Assembly (NCBI GenBank): GCA_963727415.1 | Contig: CAVSGF010000003.1 | Span: 930,001 to 994,000, forward strand | Direction: 5' to 3' | DNA: 64,000 nucleotides | Source of the DNA: DASQPR01 sp963727415 | GTDB taxonomy: Bacteria; Actinomycetota; Actinomycetes; Mycobacteriales; Micromonosporaceae | Part shown: positions 26,147-35,149 of the stretch, in pieces | How positions within the stretch are numbered: the stretch's first letter is position 1 | How the letters are laid out: each line of letters begins with the position of its first letter | Program-made: the position numbers and the translations under genes | The notes under the pieces: generated by a model | Database searches by the model: none | Told to the model about the DNA's origin: nothing | What the model saw: the letters and a program-made list of their open reading frames with translations, nothing else

Positions 26147-28300
26147 TCAGGCCCGGCTCAGCACCCGCTCCGTGGCGGGCGACGTTTCCGGCGGGCTCGT
26201 CTCAACCGACGCCGGCACCCGCAGCAGGCGGGCAAGCGGCCTCGGCAGCCACCAGTTCCAGCGGCCGAACAGGGCGACAAGAGCGGGAACCACGAGCGCC
26301 CGGACCACGGCCGCGTCGATGAGAATTCCGGCGCCCAGACCGGTGGCCAGGATCTTGATGTCGGTCTCCGGCCCGGTCGACATCGCTAGGAACGCAAACG
26401 CGAGGATCAACGCCGCGCTCGTGACCAGCCGCCCCGTCCGGGCGAGGCCCTCGACTGTCGCGTCCGGGGTCGAACCCGTGCGGTCGTACGCCTCGCGAAT
26501 CCGGGCGAGGATGAAGACTTCGTAGTCCATCGACAGCCCGAACAGGAAAGCGAAGACGAACAGCGGCACCCAGAACGTCACCGCTCCCGTCGACGTGATG
26601 CCCCAGAGGGCAGTGCTGCCCCAGCCCCACTGCCAGACGGCGACGATCACGCCGTAGGCGGCGGCTACCGAGATCAGGTTCAGTACCACCGCCTTCAAGG
26701 CCAAGGCAACCGAGCGCAGGGCACGGGCCAGAAGCATGAACGTCATCAGTGCGATCAATGCCAGCATGAGCGGAAAGTCGCCGTAGACGGCGTGGATATA
26801 GTCCGCACCGGACGGTCCCGATCCGGCCACGCCGAGCACGCTCGAGTCGGCGTGCAGGACGGCACGCACCCGTGCGACGGTTGCCCGGCCCGCCTGCTGA
26901 CCTGATTCGGCGATCGGTAAGACGTCGACGATCGCGCTGTCCGCTTGGCGCTGCCCGTCCGGCGCCACGGCGGCCCGGACTCCGGGCACGGTTGCCAGAC
27001 GGCTGGCGGTCCCGGCCGCATCGCCGGTGGTGAGGACCTCGATCGGTGTGAGGACGCCGCTTGGAACGCCGCCTCGGATCAGGGTCTGCAGCGCATCGCG
27101 TGCCGGACCCTGAGCGCTCAGCGTGGTGGTACGTGGCTCACCAAGCTGCATCGAGAACAGCGGGATGGCGAGCATGGCGAGGACGGCAAGCCCAGCGATG
27201 GCGGCCTTGCCCCGGTGACGCTGCACGGAACGTGCCCACCGTGTCCAGCCCAGGCTCGCGTCGGGCTTCGTACGGCGACGCGGCCACTCCAGTCGGGTTC
27301 CAACCGTTGCGAGCAGGACCGGCAGCAGGGTGACGGCGACCGTCATCGACACCAACGGCACGAGCATGCCCGCGTAGCCGACCGATCGCAGGAACGGCAC
27401 CGGCAGCACGACGAGCGCGAGCAGACCGACCGCCACCGCGATGCCGGAGAACACCACCGCTCGGCCCGCCGAGGCCATCGCGGCAACGACGGCCTCGTCG
27501 CCGTCCATGCCTCGGGCACGCTCTTCGCGCCAGCGAGTCAGTACCAGCAGTGAGTAGTCGATGGCCACCCCGAGCCCGACGAGCGCGATGAGGTACTCGA
27601 CGATGAAGCTCACGTCGGTGGCGCGACTGAGCGGATCAAGCAGCAAGAACGTCGTGAGCACCGAGATACCGGCCATCACTAGCGGGACGACGACCAGGGC
27701 GCTTCCGAACACGAACAGCAGCACGACCAGAGCGCCGGCGGCACCGATCAGACTCTCCGCGATGACGCCGACGCTCTGCTTCGGCGCTCCACCGCTGATC
27801 AACTCTCGCGTTCCGGTCATCTTGACGGTCCACCCCGGCGGTGCGGCCGCGCTCACGGCTGATCTGATCGATAGATCCAGACCGTCGGGAACGTCAATGT
27901 TGTCATTGCGCGGTGTGAACACCAGGGCGTACGTCGAGCGTCCGTCGGCGGTGACGAACGCGTCGTTGTGGGTGTTCGCGAAGTCAACAATCCGAACACC
28001 CTCGTCTACGCGTGCCGCGTTCAGCACTGCGTTGACCTGTGCAAGCACGGAGGGATCGCGCACGGACTGCCCGGCGGGCACGGTCAGGACCGGTACGAGC
28101 GGATCCTGCGCACCACCGTTGCCGTACCGCTGCAGGATCGCGGTGTCGGCGCGATCGCTGGGCTGACCCGGTATGGCATAGCTTTGCGAGAACCGATGGA
28201 CTGTATGCGACGCGGTTGCTGCTCCGGCTGCGGCTAACAGGACCCAAGCGAGAACGACCAGTGCCTTGTGGCGCAGCAGTATGCGGGTTATTCGTGGCAT
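26147..28300 (-). CDS. MMPL/RND-family transporter
   Basis: 717 residues, the usual size. Two halves each start with one helix and a large extracytoplasmic loop followed by five helices. The signature GLGVAIDYSLLVLTRWREERA (first half) and FGLSMDYEVFILARIREAYD (second half) hold the Asp-Tyr pairs of the proton relay. MmpL proteins export lipids or drugs with proton motive force. It is the last gene of a minus-strand group with the hemerythrin-like and membrane genes, under a divergent TetR gene. Confidence 0.95.
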   Translation of the reverse strand: MPRITRILLRHKALVVLAWVLLAAAGAATASHTVHRFSQSYAIPGQPSDRADTAILQRYGNGGAQDPLVPVLTVPAGQSVRDPSVLAQVNAVLNAARVDEGVRIVDFANTHNDAFVTADGRSTYALVFTPRNDNIDVPDGLDLSIRSAVSAAAPPGWTVKMTGTRELISGGAPKQSVGVIAESLIGAAGALVVLLFVFGSALVVVPLVMAGISVLTTFLLLDPLSRATDVSFIVEYLIALVGLGVAIDYSLLVLTRWREERARGMDGDEAVVAAMASAGRAVVFSGIAVAVGLLALVVLPVPFLRSVGYAGMLVPLVSMTVAVTLLPVLLATVGTRLEWPRRRTKPDASLGWTRWARSVQRHRGKAAIAGLAVLAMLAIPLFSMQLGEPRTTTLSAQGPARDALQTLIRGGVPSGVLTPIEVLTTGDAAGTASRLATVPGVRAAVAPDGQRQADSAIVDVLPIAESGQQAGRATVARVRAVLHADSSVLGVAGSGPSGADYIHAVYGDFPLMLALIALMTFMLLARALRSVALALKAVVLNLISVAAAYGVIVAVWQWGWGSTALWGITSTGAVTFWVPLFVFAFLFGLSMDYEVFILARIREAYDRTGSTPDATVEGLARTGRLVTSAALILAFAFLAMSTGPETDIKILATGLGAGILIDAAVVRALVVPALVALFGRWNWWLPRPLARLLRVPASVETSPPETSPATERVLSRA

Positions 28301-28387
28301 GGCTAGATGGCCTCCGCCCGTGAGGGCAATTAAGTGACGAATTGTTGGTACGGCCGCAACCGTCCGGTTCGCGGCGAGACGTAAGCC

Positions 28388-29053
28388 CTAGTGCGGGCCG
28401 AACGCAGCGATGACATCCCGCTCGTGCGCTCGCTGCCAGCGTTTGACCAGTGCCCGCACCGGCAGGGGTAGCTCGTCCAGCACCTGTGCCCGGTCCCGTG
28501 GCGGGGCCTCCTCGAGCACCCATGGCAGGAACTGCTGCGCGCCGGCGATCCCGCCCTCGCGTCGCTGCGTGGCCGTGACCTGGTCCAGGTCCGCCTTGGT
28601 GAGGTGGCGTTCGATCAGCGGGATCGCGTCATGCTCCTCGTGACCCAGATGGTGCTCGAGCGTGTCGATCAGCCGGGCAAGTGAGCTGGCCACCGCGCTC
28701 TGCATGGGCGAGCTCGGGTTCGCGACGAAACTGCTGACCAGTTCCGAGGTATCCGCCAGCATCGGGTCGAGCACCTCGTGCTCGGCCGCCATCGCGGCTA
28801 ACACGGCGCCCGCTTCATCGCCGGCCCGCTGCTCGACCTTCGGCCAGATCAAGCGGTCCTCGACCGTATGGTGCTCGTGCAGGTTTCGGGCGAACAGTTG
28901 CCACTGCTGGTTCAGGGCCAGCGCTTGCGGGCGGCTTATCTCGGCGGATCCGAACGCGGTCGCCAGGCGAGCCAGGTCCCGGCGCAACGCCTTGTGGATC
29001 AGCAACATCATGGTGAGGTCCGGCTCCGTCGCGGCCGCGTGTGCCTTGCTCAT
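28388..29053 (-). CDS. Hemerythrin HHE-domain protein
   Basis: 221 residues from ATG 29053 with GGAGG in front; the frame extends to 29074. The di-iron ligands are visible: MMLLIHKALRRDL, NLHEHHTVEDRLIWP, AEHEVLDPM and LEHHLGHEEHDAIPLIERH. Such domains bind O2, NO or serve redox sensing in the cytosol. It overlaps the upstream membrane gene by 4 bp, so the two are co-translated, and the MmpL gene follows after 87 bp. Confidence 0.9.
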   Translation of the reverse strand: MSKAHAAATEPDLTMMLLIHKALRRDLARLATAFGSAEISRPQALALNQQWQLFARNLHEHHTVEDRLIWPKVEQRAGDEAGAVLAAMAAEHEVLDPMLADTSELVSSFVANPSSPMQSAVASSLARLIDTLEHHLGHEEHDAIPLIERHLTKADLDQVTATQRREGGIAGAQQFLPWVLEEAPPRDRAQVLDELPLPVRALVKRWQRAHERDVIAAFGPH

Positions 29054-29493
29054 GCCGAAAACCTCCGCGGCCACGTTGATACCGCCAGCCAGCTACCCAG
29101 CAGCAGGATGATCGCTCCGTCGGCGGCGTGCAGGGCCCCCATCCAGCGGTGATCGACTCCGGCATTGGCCAGCCCGTGCTGAGCCACCACGGTCAGAAGC
29201 ACCAATACCAGGGCGCCGACAACTATCCGCGGTGAGCGGCGTGCGACCAGGGCGAGCAGCAACAGGACGCCCGCGAAGATCCCGAGGGCGTTGCCCATGA
29301 TCCGGTGCGGATCGAAGCTGGCGGCTCGGTCAAGGTCAGTGCTGTCGATGCCGAAGACCCCGGCTCCGGCGAGGAAAACCTGCGCAACCACGCCGACGCT
29401 GAACAGGCCGACTAGGTAGCCGAAGGCTATGTGGGCGGCATGCCGCGCACCCGAGAGCGGCGGCGCGACCGCTGCGATGTCTGTCTTGGTCAC
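29050..29493 (-). CDS. Four-helix membrane protein of unknown function
   Basis: 147 residues with four hydrophobic helices, spaced His residues (ARHAAHIAFGYLVGL, DPHRIMGNALG, VAQHGLAN, LHAADGAIILLLG) on the helices, consistent with a heme- or ligand-binding membrane bundle of the DUF6220 kind. First gene of the operon with the hemerythrin-like protein; divergent from the TetR gene. Confidence 0.8.
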   Translation of the reverse strand: MTKTDIAAVAPPLSGARHAAHIAFGYLVGLFSVGVVAQVFLAGAGVFGIDSTDLDRAASFDPHRIMGNALGIFAGVLLLLALVARRSPRIVVGALVLVLLTVVAQHGLANAGVDHRWMGALHAADGAIILLLGSWLAVSTWPRRFSA

Positions 29494-29531
29494 ATGTCCT
29501 CCAGTGACTCATTCGTGAGGCTAATTAGATA

Positions 29532-29542
29532 GAGTGTCACTC
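29532..29542. promoter_or_regulatory. Possible TetR operator
   Basis: GAGTG-T-CACTC, a perfect 5-bp palindrome inside the 83-bp spacer between the divergent TetR and membrane-protein genes. A related AGTGAC half-site lies about 25 bp to the left. Confidence 0.4.
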
Positions 29543-29576
29543 CCCTGAATTTTCAGTAGAGGTATACTCGCTTCAA

Positions 29577-30278
29577 ATGGGAGATGTCAAACGCCGCTAC
29601 GACTCGAGCCGCCGCCGGGCCGCCGCCGAGCAGACTCGTCAACGTCTCATCACCAGCGCACGCCGCCTTTTCGCCGAACGCGGCTTCGCCAAGACGACGA
29701 TCGAGGCGATCGCGGCGGATGCGGGTACCGCGCCGCAGACCTTCTACAAGGTGCTGGGATCGAAGCGGGCGGCACTGTTCACGATCTTCCTGGAGGAGAT
29801 GGCCGCCAACGCCGATCCCGCAGCGCTCACCGCCGCGTTACAGGCGGCAGATGGACCGGCCGAACAACTGACCCTCCTGGTGGACTACCGCGTACGGCTC
29901 TTCACCGGAGCGTTCGACGTCCTCGAGACGGCCCGTACCGCCGCGCCGATCGATCCCGATGCGGCCGCGCTGTGGGCCGAAGGCGAAGCCCGCCGGTGGC
30001 GCAACCAGCAAGACCTCCTTACCGCCTGGCGCAAGGCGGGGGCGCTACGGGCCGGCCTCGACCCGGCCCAGGCCAGTGTGATCCTCTGGGCGATGACCGG
30101 CCCGGATCTGTACCGTCTGTTCGTGGTCGAGAAGAAGTGGCCGGTGAAGGCATATCGCGACTGGCTGGCCGATGATCTGTCTGGCCAACTGTTCGGTATG
30201 TCCGGCATCGATCGAGCCGCTCCGGGAGCCGACGATTCCAGAGGCCGCTCCGCTACTCCGGAATCGCCAACGGCCTAG
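29577..30278 (+). CDS. TetR-family regulator
   Basis: 233 residues. HTH region: QTRQRLITSARRLFAERGFA, TTIEAIAADAGTAPQTFYKVLGSKRAALF (residues about 20-72). The C-terminal ligand domain ends in an acidic low-complexity tail. Divergent from the membrane/hemerythrin/MmpL operon and probably its repressor. Confidence 0.93.
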   Translation: MGDVKRRYDSSRRRAAAEQTRQRLITSARRLFAERGFAKTTIEAIAADAGTAPQTFYKVLGSKRAALFTIFLEEMAANADPAALTAALQAADGPAEQLTLLVDYRVRLFTGAFDVLETARTAAPIDPDAAALWAEGEARRWRNQQDLLTAWRKAGALRAGLDPAQASVILWAMTGPDLYRLFVVEKKWPVKAYRDWLADDLSGQLFGMSGIDRAAPGADDSRGRSATPESPTA

Positions 30279-30333
30279 AGCCTCCCCGGCGGACCGGTCA
30301 GATATGCCCTGTCCAAATGACCGACGCGATCCG

Positions 30334-30978
30334 TCATGCGGGCCGGCCTTGCCGCGCACCGAGCCCGCTGGCACGGCCGAGCGCTATCGCCTGGTCGCGG
30401 GTCGAGACGCCAAGCTTGCCAAGCATGTCCGAAACACGGTTACGGATGGTTTTCGGCGCCAGGAACAGGCGTGCGGCCACTTGTGACGTGGACAGGCCCT
30501 GGACAAGCAGTTCGAGAATCTCCAGATCCCGGGAGTCCAGCACAGAAAGGGCGGTGGGTTGAGGCGCCGCGGCGACGGCGGCGATAACCGCGGCCTGTGC
30601 CCCGCGGCCGAGCACCAGTGCCCCGTGTGCCGCCGAATGGATCGCGGCCAGCACGTCTTCGGGGTCCGAATCCTTGAGGATGTAGCCGTCAAGACCTGAG
30701 CCGAGGCTGCGTGTCACGGAAACGTCGTCGGCGTGCATGGTGAACACCACCACCCGCACCCGGGGCCAGCGGTGTTTGAGCGCGGTTCCCAGGCTGATCC
30801 CGTCACCATCGGGAAGTCGAAGGTCGAGCAGGGCGATGTCGGGCTCCGCGGACACGGCGAGCGCGTCGGCGGCCGAGCGCGCCGCAGCGACCAGTTCCAG
30901 ATCTTCATCCGACTTGACCAGGGCCGACAGCCCGGCGAGCACAATCGGGTGGTCGTCAACCACCAATACCTTGATCAA
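30334..30978 (-). CDS. NarL/FixJ-type response regulator
   Basis: 214 residues. Receiver domain with VVDDHP acidic pocket, phospho-Asp in IALLDLRLPDGDG (near residue 52) and Lys in YILKDSDPE. LuxR-type output domain near 145-205: LDSRDLEILELLVQGLSTSQ, KTIRNRVSDMLGKLGV. Its ATG overlaps the stop of the histidine kinase gene (ATGA), so they form a cognate pair. Confidence 0.95.
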   Translation of the reverse strand: MIKVLVVDDHPIVLAGLSALVKSDEDLELVAAARSAADALAVSAEPDIALLDLRLPDGDGISLGTALKHRWPRVRVVVFTMHADDVSVTRSLGSGLDGYILKDSDPEDVLAAIHSAAHGALVLGRGAQAAVIAAVAAAPQPTALSVLDSRDLEILELLVQGLSTSQVAARLFLAPKTIRNRVSDMLGKLGVSTRDQAIALGRASGLGARQGRPA

Positions 30979-32681
30979 GCGATCACCGCCTTGACCGGGA
31001 GCTCAAGATGGAGCCGGGTTCCCGGCTCCTGACCGACGGCGATGCGCAAGCTGCCGCCGAGTTCCTCGGCGCGTCTGCGCAGCGATGACAAGCCGACGCC
31101 GGGAGCGATTGAGCCGCCGACACCGTCGTCGCTCACGTCGACGAGAACTCTGCCGCCCGCGGTGGTACGCACGTCAACCGAGACCCGGTGTGCACGCGCG
31201 TGACGCAGAGCGTTGGTGACGCCCTCCGCGACCGACCGATAGACCGCGATCGCGATCTCCGGGGACAGGCTATCGTCAAGGACGCTGTGAATCGTCACCG
31301 CGGGGCCCTGTCCGGCGAACGAATCGACGAGACGTCGCAATGCCGTGACCAGGTCCGCGTCGTCCAGTACTGACGGGGCGAGTCCGGAGACGATGCGGCG
31401 CAGGTCGCCGCGGCAGTCGGCGAGATCGCTCGCCAGATCCTCCAGCATCGCTGTGGGACGATGGCGCAATTCGGCACGCACCCGCATGCTCATCCCGACG
31501 AGCATCGGGCCGATGCCGTCGTGGAGATCACCGAGGATCCGCGCTCGCTCCGCGTCGCGCTCGCGCGCTAGGTCTTGACGTACGTGGTCCGCCTCGACCG
31601 CGAGGCTCACCGCCTTGGCTACGAGCGCCACCGTCGGCAGCAAGTGCTGAACGACCCGGTCCTGCCGCGGCTCGGGGCCCTCGGGATGTCGGGACTCGAG
31701 TAGGACGGTGCCGACGCGGTCGCCACCGACGACGAGCGGGTACGGCAGCCAGGGCTCCGGCAGGTCGGGCACCTCTGCGCCGAGAACGATGCTGACCTGG
31801 CGGTGCCCGCTCGCCGCGGCCACCATCGCCGCGGCTTTGCCCAACAACTCGCGGACGTCGTTCTGGGTGTGAATATCCGCCGTAATCTGCTCCACATCGG
31901 CTGCCGAGAGGGTACCTGGGCCGTACCGCCGTTCGAGGAAGAGCCGCCGTACCCAGAGTCCCGCGGGCAGCACCAACGCCGCCGAGATAATGGCGGCGAA
32001 CGCGCCGGATACATCCGGCCCCGGAACCCCCGCGCGTAGAGCGCCGATTCGAATCAGCGTCCCCATAGCGGCTCCGAACAGCAGCGCGGCGAGCGCCACG
32101 GCACCATCCAGCAGCGTCTCGTCGATCGGACGCAGCTCGCGGAACGTCACTAACTGGTACACGAGGGCGGCCATTCCCCACAGACCGAGGATCGTGACGG
32201 CCGCGGCCGCCCGCGGCCCCGCACTACCGGAGGCCGTCAGAACCGACACCACGAGCGCGCTCGACCATACGATGAGCCAGACCAGACGACGCCTTGACAT
32301 GCGGTCGGACGCGATGCCCACGCCCCAGGCGATCACCGCGAGCGCGGCCACGATCGGCGCGATACCGAGCCACTCCCACCAGCGTTCGATTCGCGACCAG
32401 GCGTCCTGGCCGCCCCCGGCCAGGACCGCCGTAACCGACACCAGCGCCGGCAGGACCGCGAACACGACGAGCGATCGGCCGAGACGGGAGTGGGGATCGC
32501 GGTCCAGCAGCAAGGCTGCGACGATCCCGAATGACGGCCACCCGAGACCGTAAAGCGAGCCGGTGGGCACCACGTCGTAGCTCAGCCCCGCAAGACCCGG
32601 CACCAGCCCGATCCCGGTAGCCAACGCCGCAGCGACCACGGCGCCTGACACTCCGCGGGTGCCTACGACTTGGTCACTCAC
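30975..32681 (-). CDS. NarL-family sensor histidine kinase
   Basis: 568 residues. The N-terminal half contains seven to eight hydrophobic helices, then a GAF-like linker (about 265-355), a HisKA_3 dimerisation helix with ARILGDLHDGIGPMLVG (phospho-His near 400), and an HATPase domain with SVAEGVTNALRHARA and DVSDDGVGG. The membrane part resembles 7TM-type sensors; the signal is unknown. It phosphorylates the overlapping response regulator. Confidence 0.94.
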   Translation of the reverse strand: MSDQVVGTRGVSGAVVAAALATGIGLVPGLAGLSYDVVPTGSLYGLGWPSFGIVAALLLDRDPHSRLGRSLVVFAVLPALVSVTAVLAGGGQDAWSRIERWWEWLGIAPIVAALAVIAWGVGIASDRMSRRRLVWLIVWSSALVVSVLTASGSAGPRAAAAVTILGLWGMAALVYQLVTFRELRPIDETLLDGAVALAALLFGAAMGTLIRIGALRAGVPGPDVSGAFAAIISAALVLPAGLWVRRLFLERRYGPGTLSAADVEQITADIHTQNDVRELLGKAAAMVAAASGHRQVSIVLGAEVPDLPEPWLPYPLVVGGDRVGTVLLESRHPEGPEPRQDRVVQHLLPTVALVAKAVSLAVEADHVRQDLARERDAERARILGDLHDGIGPMLVGMSMRVRAELRHRPTAMLEDLASDLADCRGDLRRIVSGLAPSVLDDADLVTALRRLVDSFAGQGPAVTIHSVLDDSLSPEIAIAVYRSVAEGVTNALRHARAHRVSVDVRTTAGGRVLVDVSDDGVGGSIAPGVGLSSLRRRAEELGGSLRIAVGQEPGTRLHLELPVKAVIA

Positions 32682-32844
32682 GGTTTCATACTGCTATACG
32701 AGGCCCGGCATCCCTAGGCTGGCGGGAAGAGGCGGGACAGTGCCGGGACGGCGCGGGACACCGTGGGTCTGGTGTGCGGGTCACCCCAGCTATCAGGGTG
32801 GACACAACCCCCGGGCGAACCGGGGGCGACTCGAAGGAGGCGCC

Positions 32845-33330
32845 GTGCTGTCCACAACTACGACAACCAGTCGTACCACCCGCGGCCTGTCCGCGCCGCT
32901 GCTGGTCGGTGGCGCGTTCGTGCTATCCACCGTCGCGAACATCTGCTTCCACGTGGGCGAGATCCTGTTCACGAATCACGATCCGCACGCTCCCGACGGG
33001 CCGATCGCGAGCATCGAGAGCGTCGCGGTGGTCGGCGGGATCGGCCTGATCATCGCGCTGGCGGTCGCGCTGCCGCTGGCCAAGGACCCGGCCAAGGCCC
33101 GGGTCGGTGCCATCGTGCTCGGCGTGTTGGCGCTCGTGTTCTTGCCGGTCTTCTGGTCCGGCGCGCCCGCGGTACTCGGCGCATCGGCGGCGTGGCTGGC
33201 CGGCCTGGCCAAGGGTGGCCAACCTCAATCCGGCGCTGCCCGTGCGTTCGGCGTCATCGGCTTCGTCATCGCGGTCCTCGAGATTGTCGCCACGTTCGCC
33301 GGGCCGGTGGCGCAGGCCCTCATCATCTGA
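32845..33330 (+). CDS. Four-helix membrane protein
   Basis: 161 residues from GTG 32845, preceded by GAAGGAGG. A Thr-rich N-terminus (TTTTTSRTTR) precedes four hydrophobic helices. A periplasmic-type loop ILFTNHDPHAPDGPI follows the first. Unknown function. Followed by a strong terminator hairpin. Confidence 0.8.
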   Translation: MLSTTTTTSRTTRGLSAPLLVGGAFVLSTVANICFHVGEILFTNHDPHAPDGPIASIESVAVVGGIGLIIALAVALPLAKDPAKARVGAIVLGVLALVFLPVFWSGAPAVLGASAAWLAGLAKGGQPQSGAARAFGVIGFVIAVLEIVATFAGPVAQALII

Positions 33331-33334
33331 CGCT

Positions 33335-33374
33335 GGAGCGGCGAAGGATCCCGACACGGGACCTCCGCCGCTCC
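33335..33374 (+). terminator. Strong hairpin terminator
   Basis: A long stem: GGAGCGGCG (33335-33343) pairs with CGCCGCTCC (33366-33374), and the inner AGG(a)TCCCG pairs with CGGGA CCT around a 4-nt loop. It starts 4 bp after the upstream stop codon. Confidence 0.85.
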
Positions 33375-33599
33375 GCTGCGCTGGGTGCATCCCATGGCCG
33401 CTGTTCGCTGGGTACGGTGCGCAGTGCCGTGCACCCAGCCCGGCCGACTGCGTCACCCCAGCACGGCGGCCGATGCCGAGGCGGCCGCTCGGAGTGCGCT
33501 CGCCGGAGTCGCGAGTTCGGCTTGAACGCAACCGTACCGGCGGATATCGACCTCCACACGGAGCCTCTCACCTGGCCTCGGCATGAGGCCGAGGAGGTG

Positions 33600-34475
33600 T
33601 TACCACGTCTCGATGGACGAGGCCATGTCGTTGAAGCCCACGCGGCGCAGGTCTCGCATATCGAAGGGGTTCGAGTCACGCGTGATGGTAAGCGTGCGCC
33701 CTTTGAAGTGGATGTGTTCGTGCAGCACGGCGACCCAGTTGCCGTTGAGTGTCACCGCTGAGATCTCGTCGTTCCAGTCGCCCAGATCAAGGAAGCCCCG
33801 GCCCACCTCGGTCAAGTCTGGATAGCCGCGATTCGGCGGGAGCGAGATGTGGCTAAAGCTGTCGGGCCACCAAAAGGTGCTGAAGATGTCTTCCCAAAAG
33901 TCGGTCACCTTCGGCGGGGGATCGGTGCTCGGCACGGGAGGCCAAGGCACCGGAGGGGGTGGAGGCGGGAACTCCGAGTCCTGAGGTGTGATCGAGGGAA
34001 CTGATTGATATCCGCCATCTTGATACCTACGTTCAGGGTCCATATTGGCCTGCAGGAAGGTCATTTCCCACCAGCGCGCGATGGTGTTTCGGTCATCGAA
34101 GGCCAACAGGTGGCGCTTGGTGGCCACGAGATGCAGCTCACGGCCATCGAACCGCCTGATATCGGCGGGGTCGTACAGGGTGCCGTTCAGCAGGAACGGC
34201 ACGTGTGGCACTTGGTGCACGATCTGCTCGGCATGCTCAGGTGGTGTGGGTATCCAGAAGTGCCGTGGGTCGACCCATTTCGCGGCGCGCCGGCTCTGTG
34301 AATGTTGCCGTGCCTTCCGAGCAATGATGCTGACCAGCACGTCCAGGCTGTCGATGCCTTCCTCGCGAAGTCGCGCGACGACATCATGGACCGAGGCGTC
34401 TCCCTCCGCGACAGCGGAGATGAGCTCAACGGCTCGGTCCAGATCTCCGGGCGTATGTCCGTTTGCAGAATCCAT
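33600..34475 (-). CDS. Beta/gamma-crystallin-like protein with Pro-rich linker
   Basis: 291 residues, ATG preceded by GGGAGGGTGG. The N-terminal 60 residues are a helical, acidic domain; the middle (about 65-150) is unrecognised and rich in His, Trp and Phe. A linker at about 167-190 carries a run of seven prolines. The C-terminal ~65 residues show a Greek-key crystallin pattern: LDLGDWNDEISAV, LHEHIHFKGRTLTI and VGFNDMASSIETW, with ND-x-x-(S)S calcium-binding blocks. It has no signal peptide. Codon use is more A/T-rich than neighbours, fitting horizontal acquisition. Confidence 0.75.
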   Translation of the reverse strand: MDSANGHTPGDLDRAVELISAVAEGDASVHDVVARLREEGIDSLDVLVSIIARKARQHSQSRRAAKWVDPRHFWIPTPPEHAEQIVHQVPHVPFLLNGTLYDPADIRRFDGRELHLVATKRHLLAFDDRNTIARWWEMTFLQANMDPERRYQDGGYQSVPSITPQDSEFPPPPPPVPWPPVPSTDPPPKVTDFWEDIFSTFWWPDSFSHISLPPNRGYPDLTEVGRGFLDLGDWNDEISAVTLNGNWVAVLHEHIHFKGRTLTITRDSNPFDMRDLRRVGFNDMASSIETW

Positions 34476-34757
34476 GTTCCACCCTCCCCACTACTGGTCC
34501 TGAGCACAACGGATTGCTTCAGCGAACGGCGCGCGACGCGTGTTGACGAAATGACGACAGGCTCGCGATCTAGGCAATACGTCGACGAAGCGACCTCACC
34601 CTTGCGATACGCGATCGCCCATGCACTCAGCCGGTCCGAGGTACACCGCGATCCTGCCTGGAGCTTCGGTGCCTTTAGATCTGTTCACAGGTTCTGCACA
34701 TGTCGCGCATCGATCATTTTCGGATTGATATGACCCACTGGCAAGCTGCCACACCCG

Positions 34758-34922
34758 GTGGCGACGCACATCCTGCGTCACGCCAAGTCCTCCATCACCA
34801 TGGAGACCTACATCAACGTCACCGACGAGCACACCCGCGAGGGCCTCCCGAGGCTTGGACACACCCTGGACGACCGCGAGGCCGGAATGGGCGACCGCGT
34901 CAATGCCACCGGTGACGCCTGA
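34758..34922 (+). pseudogene. C-terminal remnant of a tyrosine recombinase/integrase
   Basis: 54 codons from GTG; an in-frame TGA stands 27 nt upstream, so the catalytic domain is gone. The peptide has the conserved integrase tail ILRHAKSSITMETYINVTDE, carrying the active-site Tyr, followed by HTREGL. It lies 80 bp from the 3' end of a tRNA gene, the usual target of such integrases, and is a scar of an integrative element. Confidence 0.75.
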
Positions 34923-34925
34923 CTA

Positions 34926-34948
34926 CTGCTGTACTGTGCTGCTGTACT
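34926..34948 (+). repeat. Tandem 10-bp repeats after the integrase remnant
   Basis: CTGCTGTACT occurs at 34926-34935 and 34939-34948. Short direct repeats right after an integrase gene often serve as arm-binding sites for the recombinase. Confidence 0.5.
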
Positions 34949-35002
34949 TGGCGATCATGGGTGGCCAGAGGGCTATTCAGCCTGTGTCCACCTGCGCAAA
35001 TG

Positions 35003-35076
35003 TGGGCCGGGCGGGACTCGAACCCGCGACCGAGGGATTATGAGTCCCCTGCTCTAACCGGCTGAGCTACCGGCCC
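35003..35076 (-). tRNA. tRNA-Ile2 (CAU anticodon)
   Basis: 74-nt cloverleaf with a 7-bp acceptor stem (GGGCCGG), T-loop GGTTCGAGTC and anticodon loop CTCATAA. The CAT anticodon could mean Met, but the loop and the flanking AGCAG...GGTCGC arms match the minor isoleucine tRNA, whose C34 is converted to lysidine by TilS so that it reads AUA. The 3' CCA is not encoded. The 3' end faces the integrase remnant. Confidence 0.9.
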
Positions 35077-35149
35077 GTGGCGGAAAGCTTACCGAGGGCC
35101 CCGTTCGCCGTACGACCGACTATCCGCCGTCGGGGCGGTCGACCTCTGA

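Noticed and set aside
35003..35076. tRNA-Met
   Set aside because: Anticodon CAT alone would allow this, but the loop CTCATAA and arm pattern match tRNA-Ile2, not elongator or initiator tRNA-Met.
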